This document shows positions 24,395-35,600 of a stretch of 64,000 nucleotides of DNA, piece by piece (position 1 is the first letter of the stretch; the number at the start of each line of letters is the position of its first letter). Source of the DNA: Ulota crispa (lineage: Eukaryota > Streptophyta > Bryopsida > Orthotrichales > Orthotrichaceae); NCBI GenBank assembly GCA_963920765.1, contig OY987244.1, forward strand, positions 14,758,501 to 14,822,500. The letters are read 5' to 3'. The translations under genes and the position numbers were made by a program. The notes under the pieces were generated by a model, which saw nothing but the letters and a program-made list of their open reading frames with translations, made no database searches and was not told the DNA's origin.

Positions 24395-25051
24395 GGTGCA
24401 GCAGCGAATTGCTGCGTTGCTGTTCGGCGCAAGACGCTCAACTCCTGCTCCGCGCGTCCATCCTCGAGTGCGCCTCGCTTCGCACTTCACAGCAGCAGGG
24501 TTGACGTTCGTTGATGTTGACGATGACGATGATGATGTCGAAAGATGGGAGTGGGCCCCTCGCGAGACACACAACGAGTTCAACGATGTCAGAGCAGCTT
24601 TTGCGCTTGTTGTCGCTGTTGTGAGCAGAATCATGGTGGTCCTCATCGCCGAACACGTTGCTCTTAGCAGCAATGTCTACGGCACTCCCGTCACGCCATC
24701 TATGCCGCTTTCACTCCGAGTTCTCCAGTTTCATGATATGATTCCTAAGTGGAAGTGGTGATTCTTGTGAGACCGCTCTGTGCCTCGCGATTGAATCGCT
24801 TTCTCTCTTCTGTCGCTCTGTCACAGTATTTGTAAATGAGTCTTTTGCTTTACTACCAGAGGCTGAGTATATGTAACTTATATCTGAATGTAGTAATCTG
24901 TGAAGGTCATCTCTCTTGCTGTAGTTTGTGAGCAATTAGATGTAAACACGGATTTTCCAGTACAGAATCAACTCCTAAATATGAAGCGAATCTTGGCAAT
25001 GAGCACTTGTTGAGGCCAACTTCCATGATGCATTGGAAATGGTGTTTTTGG
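24395..25051 (-). promoter_or_regulatory. 5' flank of FMO B
   Basis: Upstream region conserved with copy A (2207-2530 plus 745-1090) but not interrupted by the foldback array. It is GC-richer near the start codon. No TATA box or specific site can be assigned with confidence. A 208-codon open frame on the plus strand here is antisense to the promoter and first exon and is not taken as a gene. Confidence 0.5.
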
Positions 25052-25069
25052 TAAGTATCGGAATTTTGG

Positions 25070-26409
25070 GATTTGTGCTTTCCATGGTTGAAAAACGCTA
25101 ATCACCGTTTCCATTTCTGATGCAGTATGGATGTATGTTCTTCCTGATGTGTGTGCACTTTTCTGAAGTTTTTACCAAGGATCTCATTCTCTCTACAACA
25201 TTCTTTGCTTCACAACACACGTTCAATTAGTGAGAAGCATTATTGAAAAAGTTTCCCGCAGCATTGTCCTATGTTTGTCCTATTTAGGTGAAGTTTAAGA
25301 ATGACATTTGATTATTTTATGCACAAGTAAGAAGAGGAAAAGTGTTAATTGGTAGAGGTACAATAATCAAAAGTGAATCTTCATCTATCTCTTCGAAAAA
25401 AACCCTTACATCCACTCAATAAGTGCAATTAGTGAACTGAAGTCTTTGAAGAACTACATAAAATTACAAAATAGGGTATTAGCAATCCGGTCAACAACCT
25501 CACAAGATCTACAAATTTGTGAGCTGGCAAAAACTCAAGGAGAAGCCTCGTAAGGTATCGATGGAAACCAAAATCATATCAAAGGACAAGTGAGTTTTGG
25601 TTAAGAGTTGCGAATAAGCCTCAAACTACAACTTTGGGAGGGCCAGCTTTGGAAGAAAATAAAACTCCAAGAACGAAGGTTTAAGGCCCAATCTCACCCG
25701 TCGACGTTGTTACTTTGAAACGAGCAACTTTGAAACTCCTCGTCAAAGGAAAAGGATCAAGGAGAAATAATAAAGATTGAGATCACACCACAATGCCATT
25801 ATCTGAATTCCCTTGCTTGGTAATCAACTGGTCAATAGCAACTTCTTGACATTCTACTTCATTACGTACAACTAAGAAGAAGATCCAGAAGATTCAGTTC
25901 ATAAAACTGTGAAAATATGAAAATTAAGCCTCCTTCACTTACTTACCAATCCTCTAATTCTGCATATAAGCCAACAATCTTCTCACTGCAAGTCTCAGTT
26001 CCTTCACTCACTACAGGATTTGCACAAAAAATGAATGTTTTCTACAAAACAAATCAGTGAACCTACAACTGCACTCTACAAAGCTAAATGTTCTTCGGCT
26101 TGATCACCGGGAATATTTTCAATGGTTTGAAGCCGATTGTATCCTCTAGATGGGTGACACCTATGTAACAAAATCATAGTATACAAAATCTTCAACTCTA
26201 GCGTCAGTTGAGTAGTTTTCACTACAGGATTTCAAACCTTAGGCCCCGGAATCTCCAAATCAGCTCCATTTCTAGAGCATACTAATCTTGAACCCTGACA
26301 CTTTCCAATGATCCCGAAAATGAAGTGAACAACTACGACCGTTCGCGAGTTCCTCGAATGGACAACGTTCTTCCAACTGCAAGAGTTACAGGAATGCAAG
26401 GAGTTAGAA
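25070..26409 (+). repeat. Right copy of the bracketing repeat; 3' flank of DUF569
   Basis: Same orientation as 17220-19972 but without its three insertions. It continues directly into the DUF569 coding region (which ends at 26410 on the minus strand), so this is probably the ancestral arrangement. It may include the DUF569 3' untranslated region. Small open frames are not conserved between the copies. Confidence 0.75.
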
Positions 26410-28337
26410 CTACAACGAAATTGAAGCAGAAATACAGAACTGGTTGAGCAAAGGGAATGAAAGGAAGCAAGGGCTGAGATCACTCGACGTACATTCAGAG
26501 TTACGCCGGACGATCACAATGGACAAGGGGGATTTGTTCGGCGGAAGCTGCAGCCGCATTTTGTACAACTTTGAAGTCAGCGGATTCCGCATACACAAAA
26601 CAACGTCCTCGTCAATACCCGTCTCCACCTGCAGCGCCTCCGTCAAATCCTGCACCGAAAACCCTTTGAACAGAAAGCTTCCAAAAGTGTCATCGTCATG
26701 GGCTAACACTTCTCCATTCCCTTCCGCCACCGTGTAAAAGATTCGCCGAAAATCAGTAGGAGGTTTCGCTTTTGGGGACATCCCTGGCGAGGTCGTGTCA
26801 ATTAAGCTGATGTTTGCTATTTTCGGCGTTCTCGGTGAAGGCACAAAATTGTTGTCATCATCGTCCTCCTCGTCATCCTCGTCACGACGGGGGGGAATGT
26901 TGGAGACTGTAGGTCGGTGTCTAGATTGTTGCAGTGAACCTCGTTGGCTTGACAGTGCAGACTGTGAATAATCCACGTTAGAACTGACATCGTCTTCGTC
27001 CTTCGGGTTTGGAAGAACTGGGACATGGCCTCGTCGCACACCAGCTTGTCGTAGAGAGCTGTCTACAGAAGGTGATGGCGACAGTTGCCGCCGACGTCGC
27101 GGAGGACTCGGTACGAGTGACAACCGCTCAGAGGCGGGAGAGGCGCTCTCGTAGGGAAATGGAGGAGGAAACTCAATATCTTCGGGTGCGGAGTGCCGGC
27201 GAGATCGAGGAGGATGGCGCGTGTAAAAAGGTTCAGGCTCTGCACTATCTAGATCATGAGAGCTGTCAGACTCTTGCGTCCAACGCGGTGGCGGTGACGT
27301 GGTAGGTAATATCACAGGATTCTGTGAACACACACAAAACACAAGATGTAAGAAAACACCACAAATAGAAAATGCTTCGACAAGGCTGAGGAGTCTGCAT
27401 TCTAGCCTGCAAAACTGCGATCCTCTGTAAGCTTCGCCATTCCCTAATCACGACAAGACCGTAGTGGCAGTTTCAAGAGCAATCAGAGCAATGCCTACAA
27501 AACTGTGATCCTCTGTAATCAAGTCACAAGTCACTGCAAGCTTCGCCATTCCCTAATCACGACAAGACCATAATGGCAGTTTTAAGAGCAATCAGAGCAA
27601 TGCCTACAAAACTGCGATCCTCTGCAAGCCTCGCCATTCCCTAATCACGACAAGACCGTTTAAGAGCACTCAGAGCAATGCCTACAAAACTGCGATCCTT
27701 TTGTAAGCATGTCACTGCAAGCTTCGCCATTCCATAATCACGACAAGACCGTATTGGCAGTTCTGAAAACAATGGGAGCAATGCCTACAAGACTGCGATC
27801 CTCTGCAAGTTTCGCCATTCCCTGATCACGACAAGACCGTTTGAGAGCAATCAGAGCAATGCCTACCTGCTTCGGAGACGGTGCAACAGGCTCCTGTCGT
27901 CTGACAATGTCGACCTCCCACAGCACCACATGCTGGTTACTCGCCAACACGGGGACGTCATGCGTCACAGAGTTTCGATACGGAGGCACGCCACCGTTCG
28001 CACGCAGAAACTTATCCCCCTTCGTCCTGAACTTCACGAACGCGCCTTCTCTGATAGGTTCCCACTCCACATTCTCCCCGCGCGAGTCGAATCCCTGCAT
28101 CACCTTCTTCCCAGTGGCGCCAAAGAGGAATGGGTAGTCCGAGGCCACGAGGTAGAGGTCGTACACGTTCTTGAGCCGGATGGCGTGCCGTTCTGGGACG
28201 AGCTCCACGCGCCAGATGATGCCGTACGAGTCCTGGCCTTTCTTTTGTGCCACGGAGCGGCGATCGTCGTCCGCCCAGAGATACTTGCCCTTGTGCCCTA
28301 GGAGCCGCACCGAGTGCACGTCTTTGAAAAACTCCAT
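26410..28337 (-). CDS. DUF569-family protein (fascin-like/actin cross-linking fold)
   Basis: Two coding exons: 28337-27867 and 27321-26410, giving 460 residues. Residues 1-140 (MEFFKDVHSVRLLGHKGKYL, then WRVELVP, LYLVASDYPFLFG, KFRTKGDKFLRANGG) form the N-terminal DUF569 domain, which has a beta-trefoil fascin-like fold in family annotations. Residues 160-345 are a Ser/Pro/Arg-rich, probably disordered linker with an acidic run (DEDDEEDDDD). Residues about 350-430 (IFYTVAEGNG, FKGFSVQDLTEAL, LCMRNPLTSKLY, MRLQLPPNK) are the second DUF569 module. An acceptor at 28360 (CTTCCAG) implies a 5' untranslated exon upstream. The end after RNSECTS is less certain; another splice there is possible. The molecular role is unknown; binding to actin is only a family annotation. 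Confidence 0.85.
27411..27866 (-). repeat. Five-copy intronic tandem repeat carrying the 5' splice site
   Basis: Copies at 27866-27789 (78 bp), 27788-27686 (103), 27685-27608 (78), 27607-27499 (109) and 27498-27411 (88), read on the coding strand. Every copy starts with GTAGGCATTGCT, or one mismatch from it, and contains GTCTTGTCGTGATTA and GGAATGGCGAA. The first copy starts exactly at the exon-intron boundary, so the intron donor GTAGGC is repeated five times. Confidence 0.9.
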
Positions 28338-28359
28338 GGCCGAGGTGCCAATCGGATAC

Positions 28360-29123
28360 CTGGAAGAAAAAACACGCACTTGTTAACACTGATTACACCC
28401 TACAAACCACAAATCCTTCACTAAAATTTTCAAAGCTACAAACTGATTGTCTGCAATATTGTAAGATTCTTGTTCTTTTCAAGTTCAGCGAATGCAACTG
28501 AGCTTTAAACCCTAAGTTGCTGCTCTCTTGTCCATCAAAGGTCTTTTCCATAAAGAGACGTAACCGGCACCACAAATTGGTGAAGTCATATTCACCTACG
28601 CTTACTTTGATCTTCTAAAAACACGATTCATGCCGTAACGTCGTGCGTAAACCGTAAAAAATTCATAAGCAACTCTAAGCGTACTCTATTAAAAAAACAG
28701 GAAGAACAAAACTACTCCGCACCTACTTCAGTACCGTAACTTAAGTTATATCTTAAAAACTGCCAACACGATCGCCACTTGAAACCCTAACCTGGAAACG
28801 CCACAAACAATTGTCTGCAAAGAACAATCAACCTACCTCACGATACTTGCGCGACGGTTTTGACAATCAGCTCCCTAGCTCCAGCTGTATCAAGTCACGG
28901 TTACAGATTCCGAAGCAAAACTGTAAAACCAATACCACGCCGTCCAGACCAAAAGCTAAAATTCTCCGAGCTCACGCACACTCTTCAGGACAAGAATACT
29001 CCCGGGAAGAAGAGAAAAGAACACTAACTTAGAAGAGTCGGCAATCGAGCGTTGGATTGCTACGAAGACGCGGGTTGGTCGATTGTCTGCTCCAGACACA
29101 GCGTGAGCTTAGGTACACTGGCG
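28360..29123. promoter_or_regulatory. Intergenic/5' region between DUF569 and a divergent ORF
   Basis: Contains the presumed 5' untranslated intron and promoter of DUF569 and the upstream region of the weak gene at 29124. No specific element could be assigned. Confidence 0.4.
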
Positions 29124-29581
29124 ATGGCAGGGGCATCCGAGGAAAGGTGTCAGCAGGGCCGTGCAACTGCATTAATGTGCAAGGAAGCTGGAATGGCGAG
29201 AATCGTGTGGGATTTCGCGACGCGTCGCTCGCCGTCGAGACCGCGGTGGTGGCTTGGCATTCGCAGGTGCCAGGTCGGTGCTGTGATGGTGGAGTGCTGC
29301 CGCTTGGCTTTGAATCTAAGTTAATCCTGGCTAGGTTTTACCTTTTTCTTCCAATTCTCTCACAGGCACGCAACAACGGCTTCGAATTTCGCTACAAGAT
29401 TGGTCTACAGGTCGGTCAGGTCCTTGTCCTTTGTTTCGTGCTTCTCCTTCTCGTGTACGTTAGTCCTGTTGTCGAAGAATTGCGCCCGCTTTTCGAGGAT
29501 GGTAGTGTTCCGGAGAGGTTCTTCGTGTCCGACTATTTTGATTATTTCGACTACAGTACGTATTCCGAGCTGCAACGATAG
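29124..29581 (+). CDS. Hypothetical small single-pass membrane protein (weak)
   Basis: Two-exon model: 29124-29273 and 29366-29581, 121 residues, joined at phase 0 by a GT-AG intron of 92 bp. The second exon reads ARNNGFEFRYKIGLQVGQVL followed by a hydrophobic segment (LCFVLLLLVYV, about residues 70-82) and an acidic/aromatic tail (SDYFDYFDY). The region is GC-richer than the surroundings and divergent from DUF569. I recognise no family. It could equally be a non-coding transcript or an antisense 5' region; the ATG choice is uncertain because the longer frames here start at TTG. Confidence 0.35.
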
Positions 29582-29803
29582 AGGTACGCACCTGGAAACT
29601 GCAACGACGACGACGATTCTATGTACTGTAGAAATTTTACACTGAATCTTGACATTTTTACATTGGGATTTGATATACGTACTGTACTACACCCTTTTTG
29701 ACTATTCTTCCACACCTACTATATATAGCAAATATTTATGATATTAGAGTAGGTGTGGATCACAAGCAAAACATTACTATATTGAAAATATAGTTTGACA
29801 TAA

Positions 29804-30645
29804 AGTAGGAGGCTCGAACTCCATTAGGGCATTTTGAACCGCCCAAGTACGGGTTTCTAAATAGTGCACATAGTTTTTTAAAAGAGTCACATTTACTATG
29901 ATCAAGAATTGTACTTGTGCATGCAATGCTTTAGGAACTTAACCCTTAAATGTCTGAAAGGTCCTTTGCGACTAGTACAATACAAGGTATTTTCTTGTAT
30001 TTGGAATGGATCCACACCTTTACTACATTTGAGATCAACAAAGAAGTTGGAATATAGATAAACGCGGTTTGGGTGAGCTATTTGAGATCCCAAGTTAAAA
30101 TTTCTTGTTGGTAGCAAATGCCAAATATTTGGCAACGTATCTACTGTGCCCTCCTGATGTTTAGGGGTTAAGAGAGTGACATGAACCACTTTTGAGTGTG
30201 CTTATTTGTCATAATTGACTTCAAATTTGTTTTTCAGTAAAATAGAGACTTATGTCATACTAAAATAAATGAAAACTTGATTTCAATCATAATTTGAGTA
30301 TTAGAATATGGAATGGGTGCTTGCATGCTTCATTGGACTTAGTTGAACATTCTTAGCTTTGTGGTGGTTGGTTTTTGGACTCATGTGCTCCATTTACAAG
30401 CCGCCTTTGAATCATGAATACTACTACCTATGATCAAGAATAGCTACATATGCATCCTTTGCTTTGATTAGTTGTAGTTAATTCATACTAACTCAATAAA
30501 ATTCAATTTAAACAACCACAAAATTGTCTCTTCTTTGACTTTCTACCAAAAATATTTCCATTTTGCCAAGTTGCCCTAATTTTTCCATAAAAGCGCACTT
30601 TCCATAGACGATAAATTCACAAGCCTCCTACCTTAGAAGTTGCAA
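29804..30645. mobile_element. AGGTAGGAGGCTC-family element nested in a Mutator-like element
   Basis: The left end is AAGTAGGAGGCTCGAACTCC, the right end AAGCCTCCTACCTT. The inner part (about 30210-30440) is the reverse complement of 17455-17665. A small TTAA element (29943-30167) is nested within it. Confidence 0.6.
29943..30167. mobile_element. Small TTAA-flanked element (225 bp)
   Basis: TTAA at 29939-29942 and 30168-30171; ends CCCTTAAATGTCTG and CCTGATGTTTAGGGG. A related copy in inverted orientation is at about 40371-40621; both contain GAGATCAACAAAGAAGTT and the block CCACACCTTTA. Confidence 0.7.
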
Positions 30646-31373
30646 CTTCAATTTAGTTTGCTTTTGAGCTCTAAATTTTTGGCTAAATGCCTTGGTGAGG
30701 CCTTGTGGGGTGCCACCCCAGATGAGCTCAAAATTTTGCTCATTTCATTGATTCAAAGATCTAATTTAAACTTAGCATAATTTAGCTTTGTTGATAGTTA
30801 CTATGAGCAAGATATGGAACTAAAAAATAAAGTTGAAACTGCAACTTTTATGTTAGAATATATAATTTCACATTAGTGATGTTTTGTTTGTGATCCATAC
30901 CTACTATAATATCATATATATTGGCCATACATAGTAAGTGTGGAAGAATAGTCAACAAGATGTGATACATATATCAATTCCCTTTTACATTACATAAATA
31001 TTTACTAATACTATAATAGAATTCATTCATGATTAATAATTATTGCAATAAATAATTTTTAAAGGGCCTGGCAACAACAAGAAAGCCGTGTCAAAAAAAA
31101 ATAGCAACATTCAAATTATAATCAATGTGAAATCCAAGTGTTTAGGAAGTTGCATATGTCTCCAATTGGCCAAGTGATGAGTCATGAGGTAACTTTCCAA
31201 GGTAAGGCAACCTAATTGTCAAGGCAACCTAAATGCAATATTTAGTGTATAGAATCAATCATGGAAATTTGCACCCTTGGATCCCTAAAAGTTACATTTG
31301 TTTTTGAAAGGCTAAGGTTAGATCACATGCCATTTTGTGGGGTGAGGGTGGAGAAACCTCAACATTTTTCACA

Positions 31374-31693
31374 AGGAAATTTTTGATAGATACCTTGAAC
31401 TTTGCATTATTTGTATAGATGCCCTTAGTTTTTTAGAAATTACACAAATACACTTGGACCATAATTTTCAAGCATTTGTTCTATTGTGCACTCCACTTCC
31501 TTCAGGACTAATGTTGAAGCAAGTAGTGCAACATTATGGGAAAGGAATGAGCACACAAAGGGAGAAGGACATGGCGTGTGTAATGAAACAAATGCTTGAA
31601 AATTATGGTCTAAAGGTATTTGTGCAATTTCTGAAAAACTAAGGGCATCTATATAGTATTGCAAACCTTGGGGGTATCCATCAAATTTTTCCT
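31374..31693. mobile_element. Foldback element (about 320 bp)
   Basis: Long inverted arms: the left has ACCATAATTTTCAAGCATTTG and the right carries its complement CAAATGCTTGAAAATTATGG. The pairing extends outward through ATAGATGCCCT/AGGGCATCTAT and the flanks beyond. Two short open frames, one per strand, are mirror images caused by the palindrome, not genes. A related but diverged segment follows to about 32030. Confidence 0.75.
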
Positions 31694-32200
31694 TTTACAA
31701 ATAAGGGTAAAAGTAATAATTTGCCCCTTTTACAAGTCACTGTCAATTTTGTCCTCTTCTATGGTTCTAGACTAAATCCAAATGTGAATTCAAAATTCCC
31801 AAATTCCATTTCTTGATGGTAAATATCTAAACTCATATTTTCTAACAAGTGAAAAAGCCAAAATTTTCCACCTTGACTCCAAAACGACATGCCAAGGAAA
31901 TAGTGGGAAGTGGCATGCACAACAAAACAAATAAAAACTTGAAAATTTTGGTCCAAGGGTGTCTGTGAAATTTCTGAAAAAGCAGGGGTATTGCAACTTC
32001 AGGGGTATCCATGAAATCTTCCCTTATTATAATAACAAAAAATTGCTTCTACAATTATATTCAATTATAAAAGACAATGCTTTTGCACTTAAAGATCCGA
32101 AATTTTGCGCTCTTTACTAGTAAAACTATTTGAGAACATACCCACAAGATTTGTATATTTTAACACTTATGCTCAAAGAAAAGGAGAGCTCCAAGCTTCA

Positions 32201-32259
32201 CATTTTTCGGTCCATTTCGACATTTTTCGGTCCATTTCGACATTTTTCGGTCCATTTCG
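32201..32259 (+). repeat. Three 20-bp direct repeats upstream of the UPF0047 gene
   Basis: Three tandem copies of CATTTTTCGGTCCATTTCGA (the last diverges at its final base), about 410-470 bp before the start codon. It could be a promoter feature, but no known binding site is recognised. Confidence 0.9.
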
Positions 32260-32672
32260 TAGACCAAAGGCCCTAGAGAGTAGAGAGTAGAGAGAAGAGA
32301 ATGATTCGTGAGTTCGTCTTTTGGAGCAGCGTCACCAAAACGGGTTCCACTAGATTTCCTGAATTAGGGTTTCCCATCCGCAACAATCACATCCGAATTG
32401 CGTGCCACGAGCACACAATCCCTCGACCTTTGTTAACAATCCTCCTTCGCAATCTTCGAGCAACGAAGCGGCCGTTCTAAAACAGGTTCAACTCCTCGAT
32501 AACTTCCTTTAATGTTGAGATTCTCGTGAGATTTTTCTTTTCTTTTCGCTTCAACCAATTTAGACCTCTGAGTTTTGAGAATTTTTCTGTGCTGAGTAAG
32601 AATCCTGCTGTTAAGGATTGTGTCGAATTTCTTTTCTGAGAATTTTTTTGGCAATTCAGGGGATCCAAAGCC

Positions 32673-35600
32673 ATGACTGGCGTAACAGCCACTATTGCCG
32701 CTGTGGTGCCAGCTTCAGCGGTTTCAGGCAGGATTCTGACATCCGTCTCTCAAGCATCTCTTCATCAAGTGCCTCGTATCCAATCGAGGCGTTTGTTGAA
32801 GTCGAATGTGGTCGCGGATTCAAAGAAGGTGAATTTTGTTCTTGTGTCTCCTTGTTTGTGCTCTTGGAGAACAGAATCTTTCGTTTCGTTCCATTTTCGA
32901 ATTGCTGTTTAGAGTGTTTTCATTCAGTTTCGATTTTCAAGGCTCTGTTCTTAAGCTGGAAGTAAACAGACCTAGATTGAAAAATATTAATAAACTTTCA
33001 AATTACAATTCAGCTAGGAAACCGAAAATTGTAATTAAATTTTTTTTATTCCGTTTTTCCGGTGAGCTTGCTCTTATATGTAGCGTTCAAAACGTTAGTT
33101 CTAAGTCTTAGTGAACCTTTTTTTCTGATTGCAACGTGCTTTCGAAGCCGAAGCTTGTCGTTACACGAAATCACTTGTATTTCACTTACGAGTTTGAGTT
33201 TACGATTATAAAATTGCAGTATAGTCTTGGAAATAATTATAGTAAAATGGGAATAATATTAAAATGAGAATCACCTAATTTGCTTCTGTTAGTTTGAGAA
33301 TCCGAAGATAGAAAATTTTGATTTATTGGATTCCAATATCAGAAAGATAATGCAATTTCTTTATGTCAATAATTTGAAGGGGTATTGTGCTTTTTTCCTA
33401 TATTGTTCTTGACTAAGCAAATGAATTATGCTGCCTGGGTGTGCAGTTTTCTGCCATTTCTAGTAAACGAACTTACTGTAATGTGACCTGCGAGGCCGGC
33501 ACAGAAACAGGTCAGGACTCTTCTTAATGAGTGATTAGATTTTGTGATTGTTAACGCGAGAGGTTTCTTAGAAGCAAGTTTTTATGCTTGAAAGCTTGTC
33601 TTTGAATAGTCAGGAAATGTAGACTTGCATATCTGTGATATGGAACCAGCAGTGTGCGATCAGTATTGTGTCCATCGCTCAGTATTGTAGGCAGTAAAAG
33701 TAAAAGGATTCCGTGTTACCTCCTTTCCAAGTATACGTGAGTTATTTCACATAATAATGCTCGCATGGCTAAGACGATGAATAGACCTTGAAACTTTGAA
33801 TGAATGTGGTGCACAGTTTCCACTTCGCCTGGAACGGTATGGGTCCAACGCACTTTTGAGCTTCCAGCCTTTAAGAGGTATTCTCTCCTTAACTCTTAGC
33901 TCAGGTTTGGTTACCAAATGTTGGTTTTTCGGGTTGTTGTCAGGTAGACAGTATTTTTTCCTTAGTCTCATGTTCTTAAGGTTATTCTTGTTTCACACTT
34001 TGATTGCCATTCCGTATTGATATTCTGTTGTTTGATTTGTTGAGAACGTTAGGAGGTAGAGTGTTCTTGTTCGCAAATCTATGGAGCAGCTAAAACATCT
34101 GCCTCACAGAAACTTTAACCGGTTGATTTAGATGACACGCTCTTGATGATAAGTCAGTCGAACTCTTTGTGGTTTTGAGAACTAATAGGTCTGATGGAAT
34201 GGCACAAATATATTTGAACTGGTTGTTTGTAGGGGATGTCATATCATTACTAAGAACATTTACAAAGCAGTTCCGGAGGTGAGCGAATTCAGGGTTGGCA
34301 TTGCTCACATATTCGGTATGGTTACTCGTTTTTATCTCAAGTGAACAGACATGTTTCATCCCATTCTAGTTTTGTACTTTTATTTGCGGTTGTGTCGGAT
34401 GACATTTGAAGTCATTGCTGGATTTGCAATTTATTCCTAACTTTTTGGCTTCCGTACCCATGTTATTCTCCAGTGCTTTCTGGATCTTGTAGTTTATTTG
34501 GTTGGTGGTCGGTAAAGAGAAATGTTTTGCTTAATGTAGTCGAAGATGTTACTATGGCATACGATGTTACTTGGCAATAATATATGGGGTAAATTGTGCT
34601 CCTGTCTTTTGTCCTATGCTGTCTTGTTTAATTCCGTTTGTGCTCATGACATTGCCCGACTGCGCTGGAGTGTTGGAACAGTAATGCACACGTCAGCAAG
34701 TTTAACGATAAATGAGAACGCGAGCTCTGATGTTCCTTTGGATATGGAGGACGCGTTAAATCGGATTGTGCCAGAGGTTTGTACGTACCTGGTTATGTTG
34801 GCAGGATTTGACTGGTTGTTGATGTGATCTGCTCCTTGATTCCTATCCAAAATATTATGGTCATTGTCTTCCAATTCTTCATGTGTCACGCTTCTTTTAG
34901 AATGTTTCATTCCAGTCATGTGATTGCTTATATTTCCAAATTGGTTGACTGCACGTAGCTGAAAATTTCCGCGTTCCGTTTTACTTTTTCTCAATGTTTG
35001 AGTTTTGCATACCGTTGTCTTCTTTTTGTAGGGAAACAACTACCGTCACTTGGATGAAGGATATGATGACATGCCTGGTGAGATCTGCATCCTACCATCT
35101 TATATTTTACGATTGGGAACACTTTGACTGACATCGTCGTTAGTCTTCTGAAAATGGTTGCCTTTTGTCATTTGAGATTTAATTGACTTTCTAAAGTGCT
35201 CTGAAATGAAATAGTATCGTTAGCTTTTGGGATGAATTTTCAGGGACTTCCTTTGTGGTGGTCGTTTGTCAGAGTGTTTTCATCTCACTTGATAGAGGTG
35301 GCTTTGGTGTACTTGGTGTCTGCAATTAGGTTGCTTTGTTACTTCAAACCCATGTTTGAGCTAAAATCTGACATCCAATCTTTTTTCTTATGTGCTCAGC
35401 ACATGTCAAGGCCTCAATGATGGGTAGCTCTTTAACGATACCGATCACAGCTGGCCGCTTCAAACTTGGAATCTGGCAGGTACTATTGAATCCTCAGATC
35501 ATGTTTAGCATTATAATAAGAAACCCAGTCCTGCGCATATCGGGGACACTGCAAATCTAATGACTGAAAAATATTTAGATTATAGGTCTATGAAGACGTT

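Larger units (their letters stand above)
29665..30982. mobile_element. Long-TIR element with 9-bp target duplication (GGGAATTGATAT family)
   Basis: A 9-bp direct repeat TTTTACATT flanks it (29656-29664 and 30983-30991). Ends are GGGATTTGATATA and TATATCAATTCCC. The arms pair for about 130 bp, including GACTATTCTTCCACAC on the left and GTGTGGAAGAATAGTC reading towards the right end. It contains the AGGT-family element 29804-30645, which in turn holds a TTAA element. The 9-bp duplication and long arms suggest a Mutator-like foldback. Other members: 36896-37305, 52550-53074. Confidence 0.8.

Noticed and set aside
24135-24761. 208-codon plus-strand open frame
   Set aside because: It is antisense to exon 1 and the promoter of FMO B. 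In the equivalent place in copy A the frame is broken, and no motif is recognisable.
31440-31664. Overlapping open frames on both strands (31440-31664)
   Set aside because: They mirror each other because they lie in the two arms of a palindrome.
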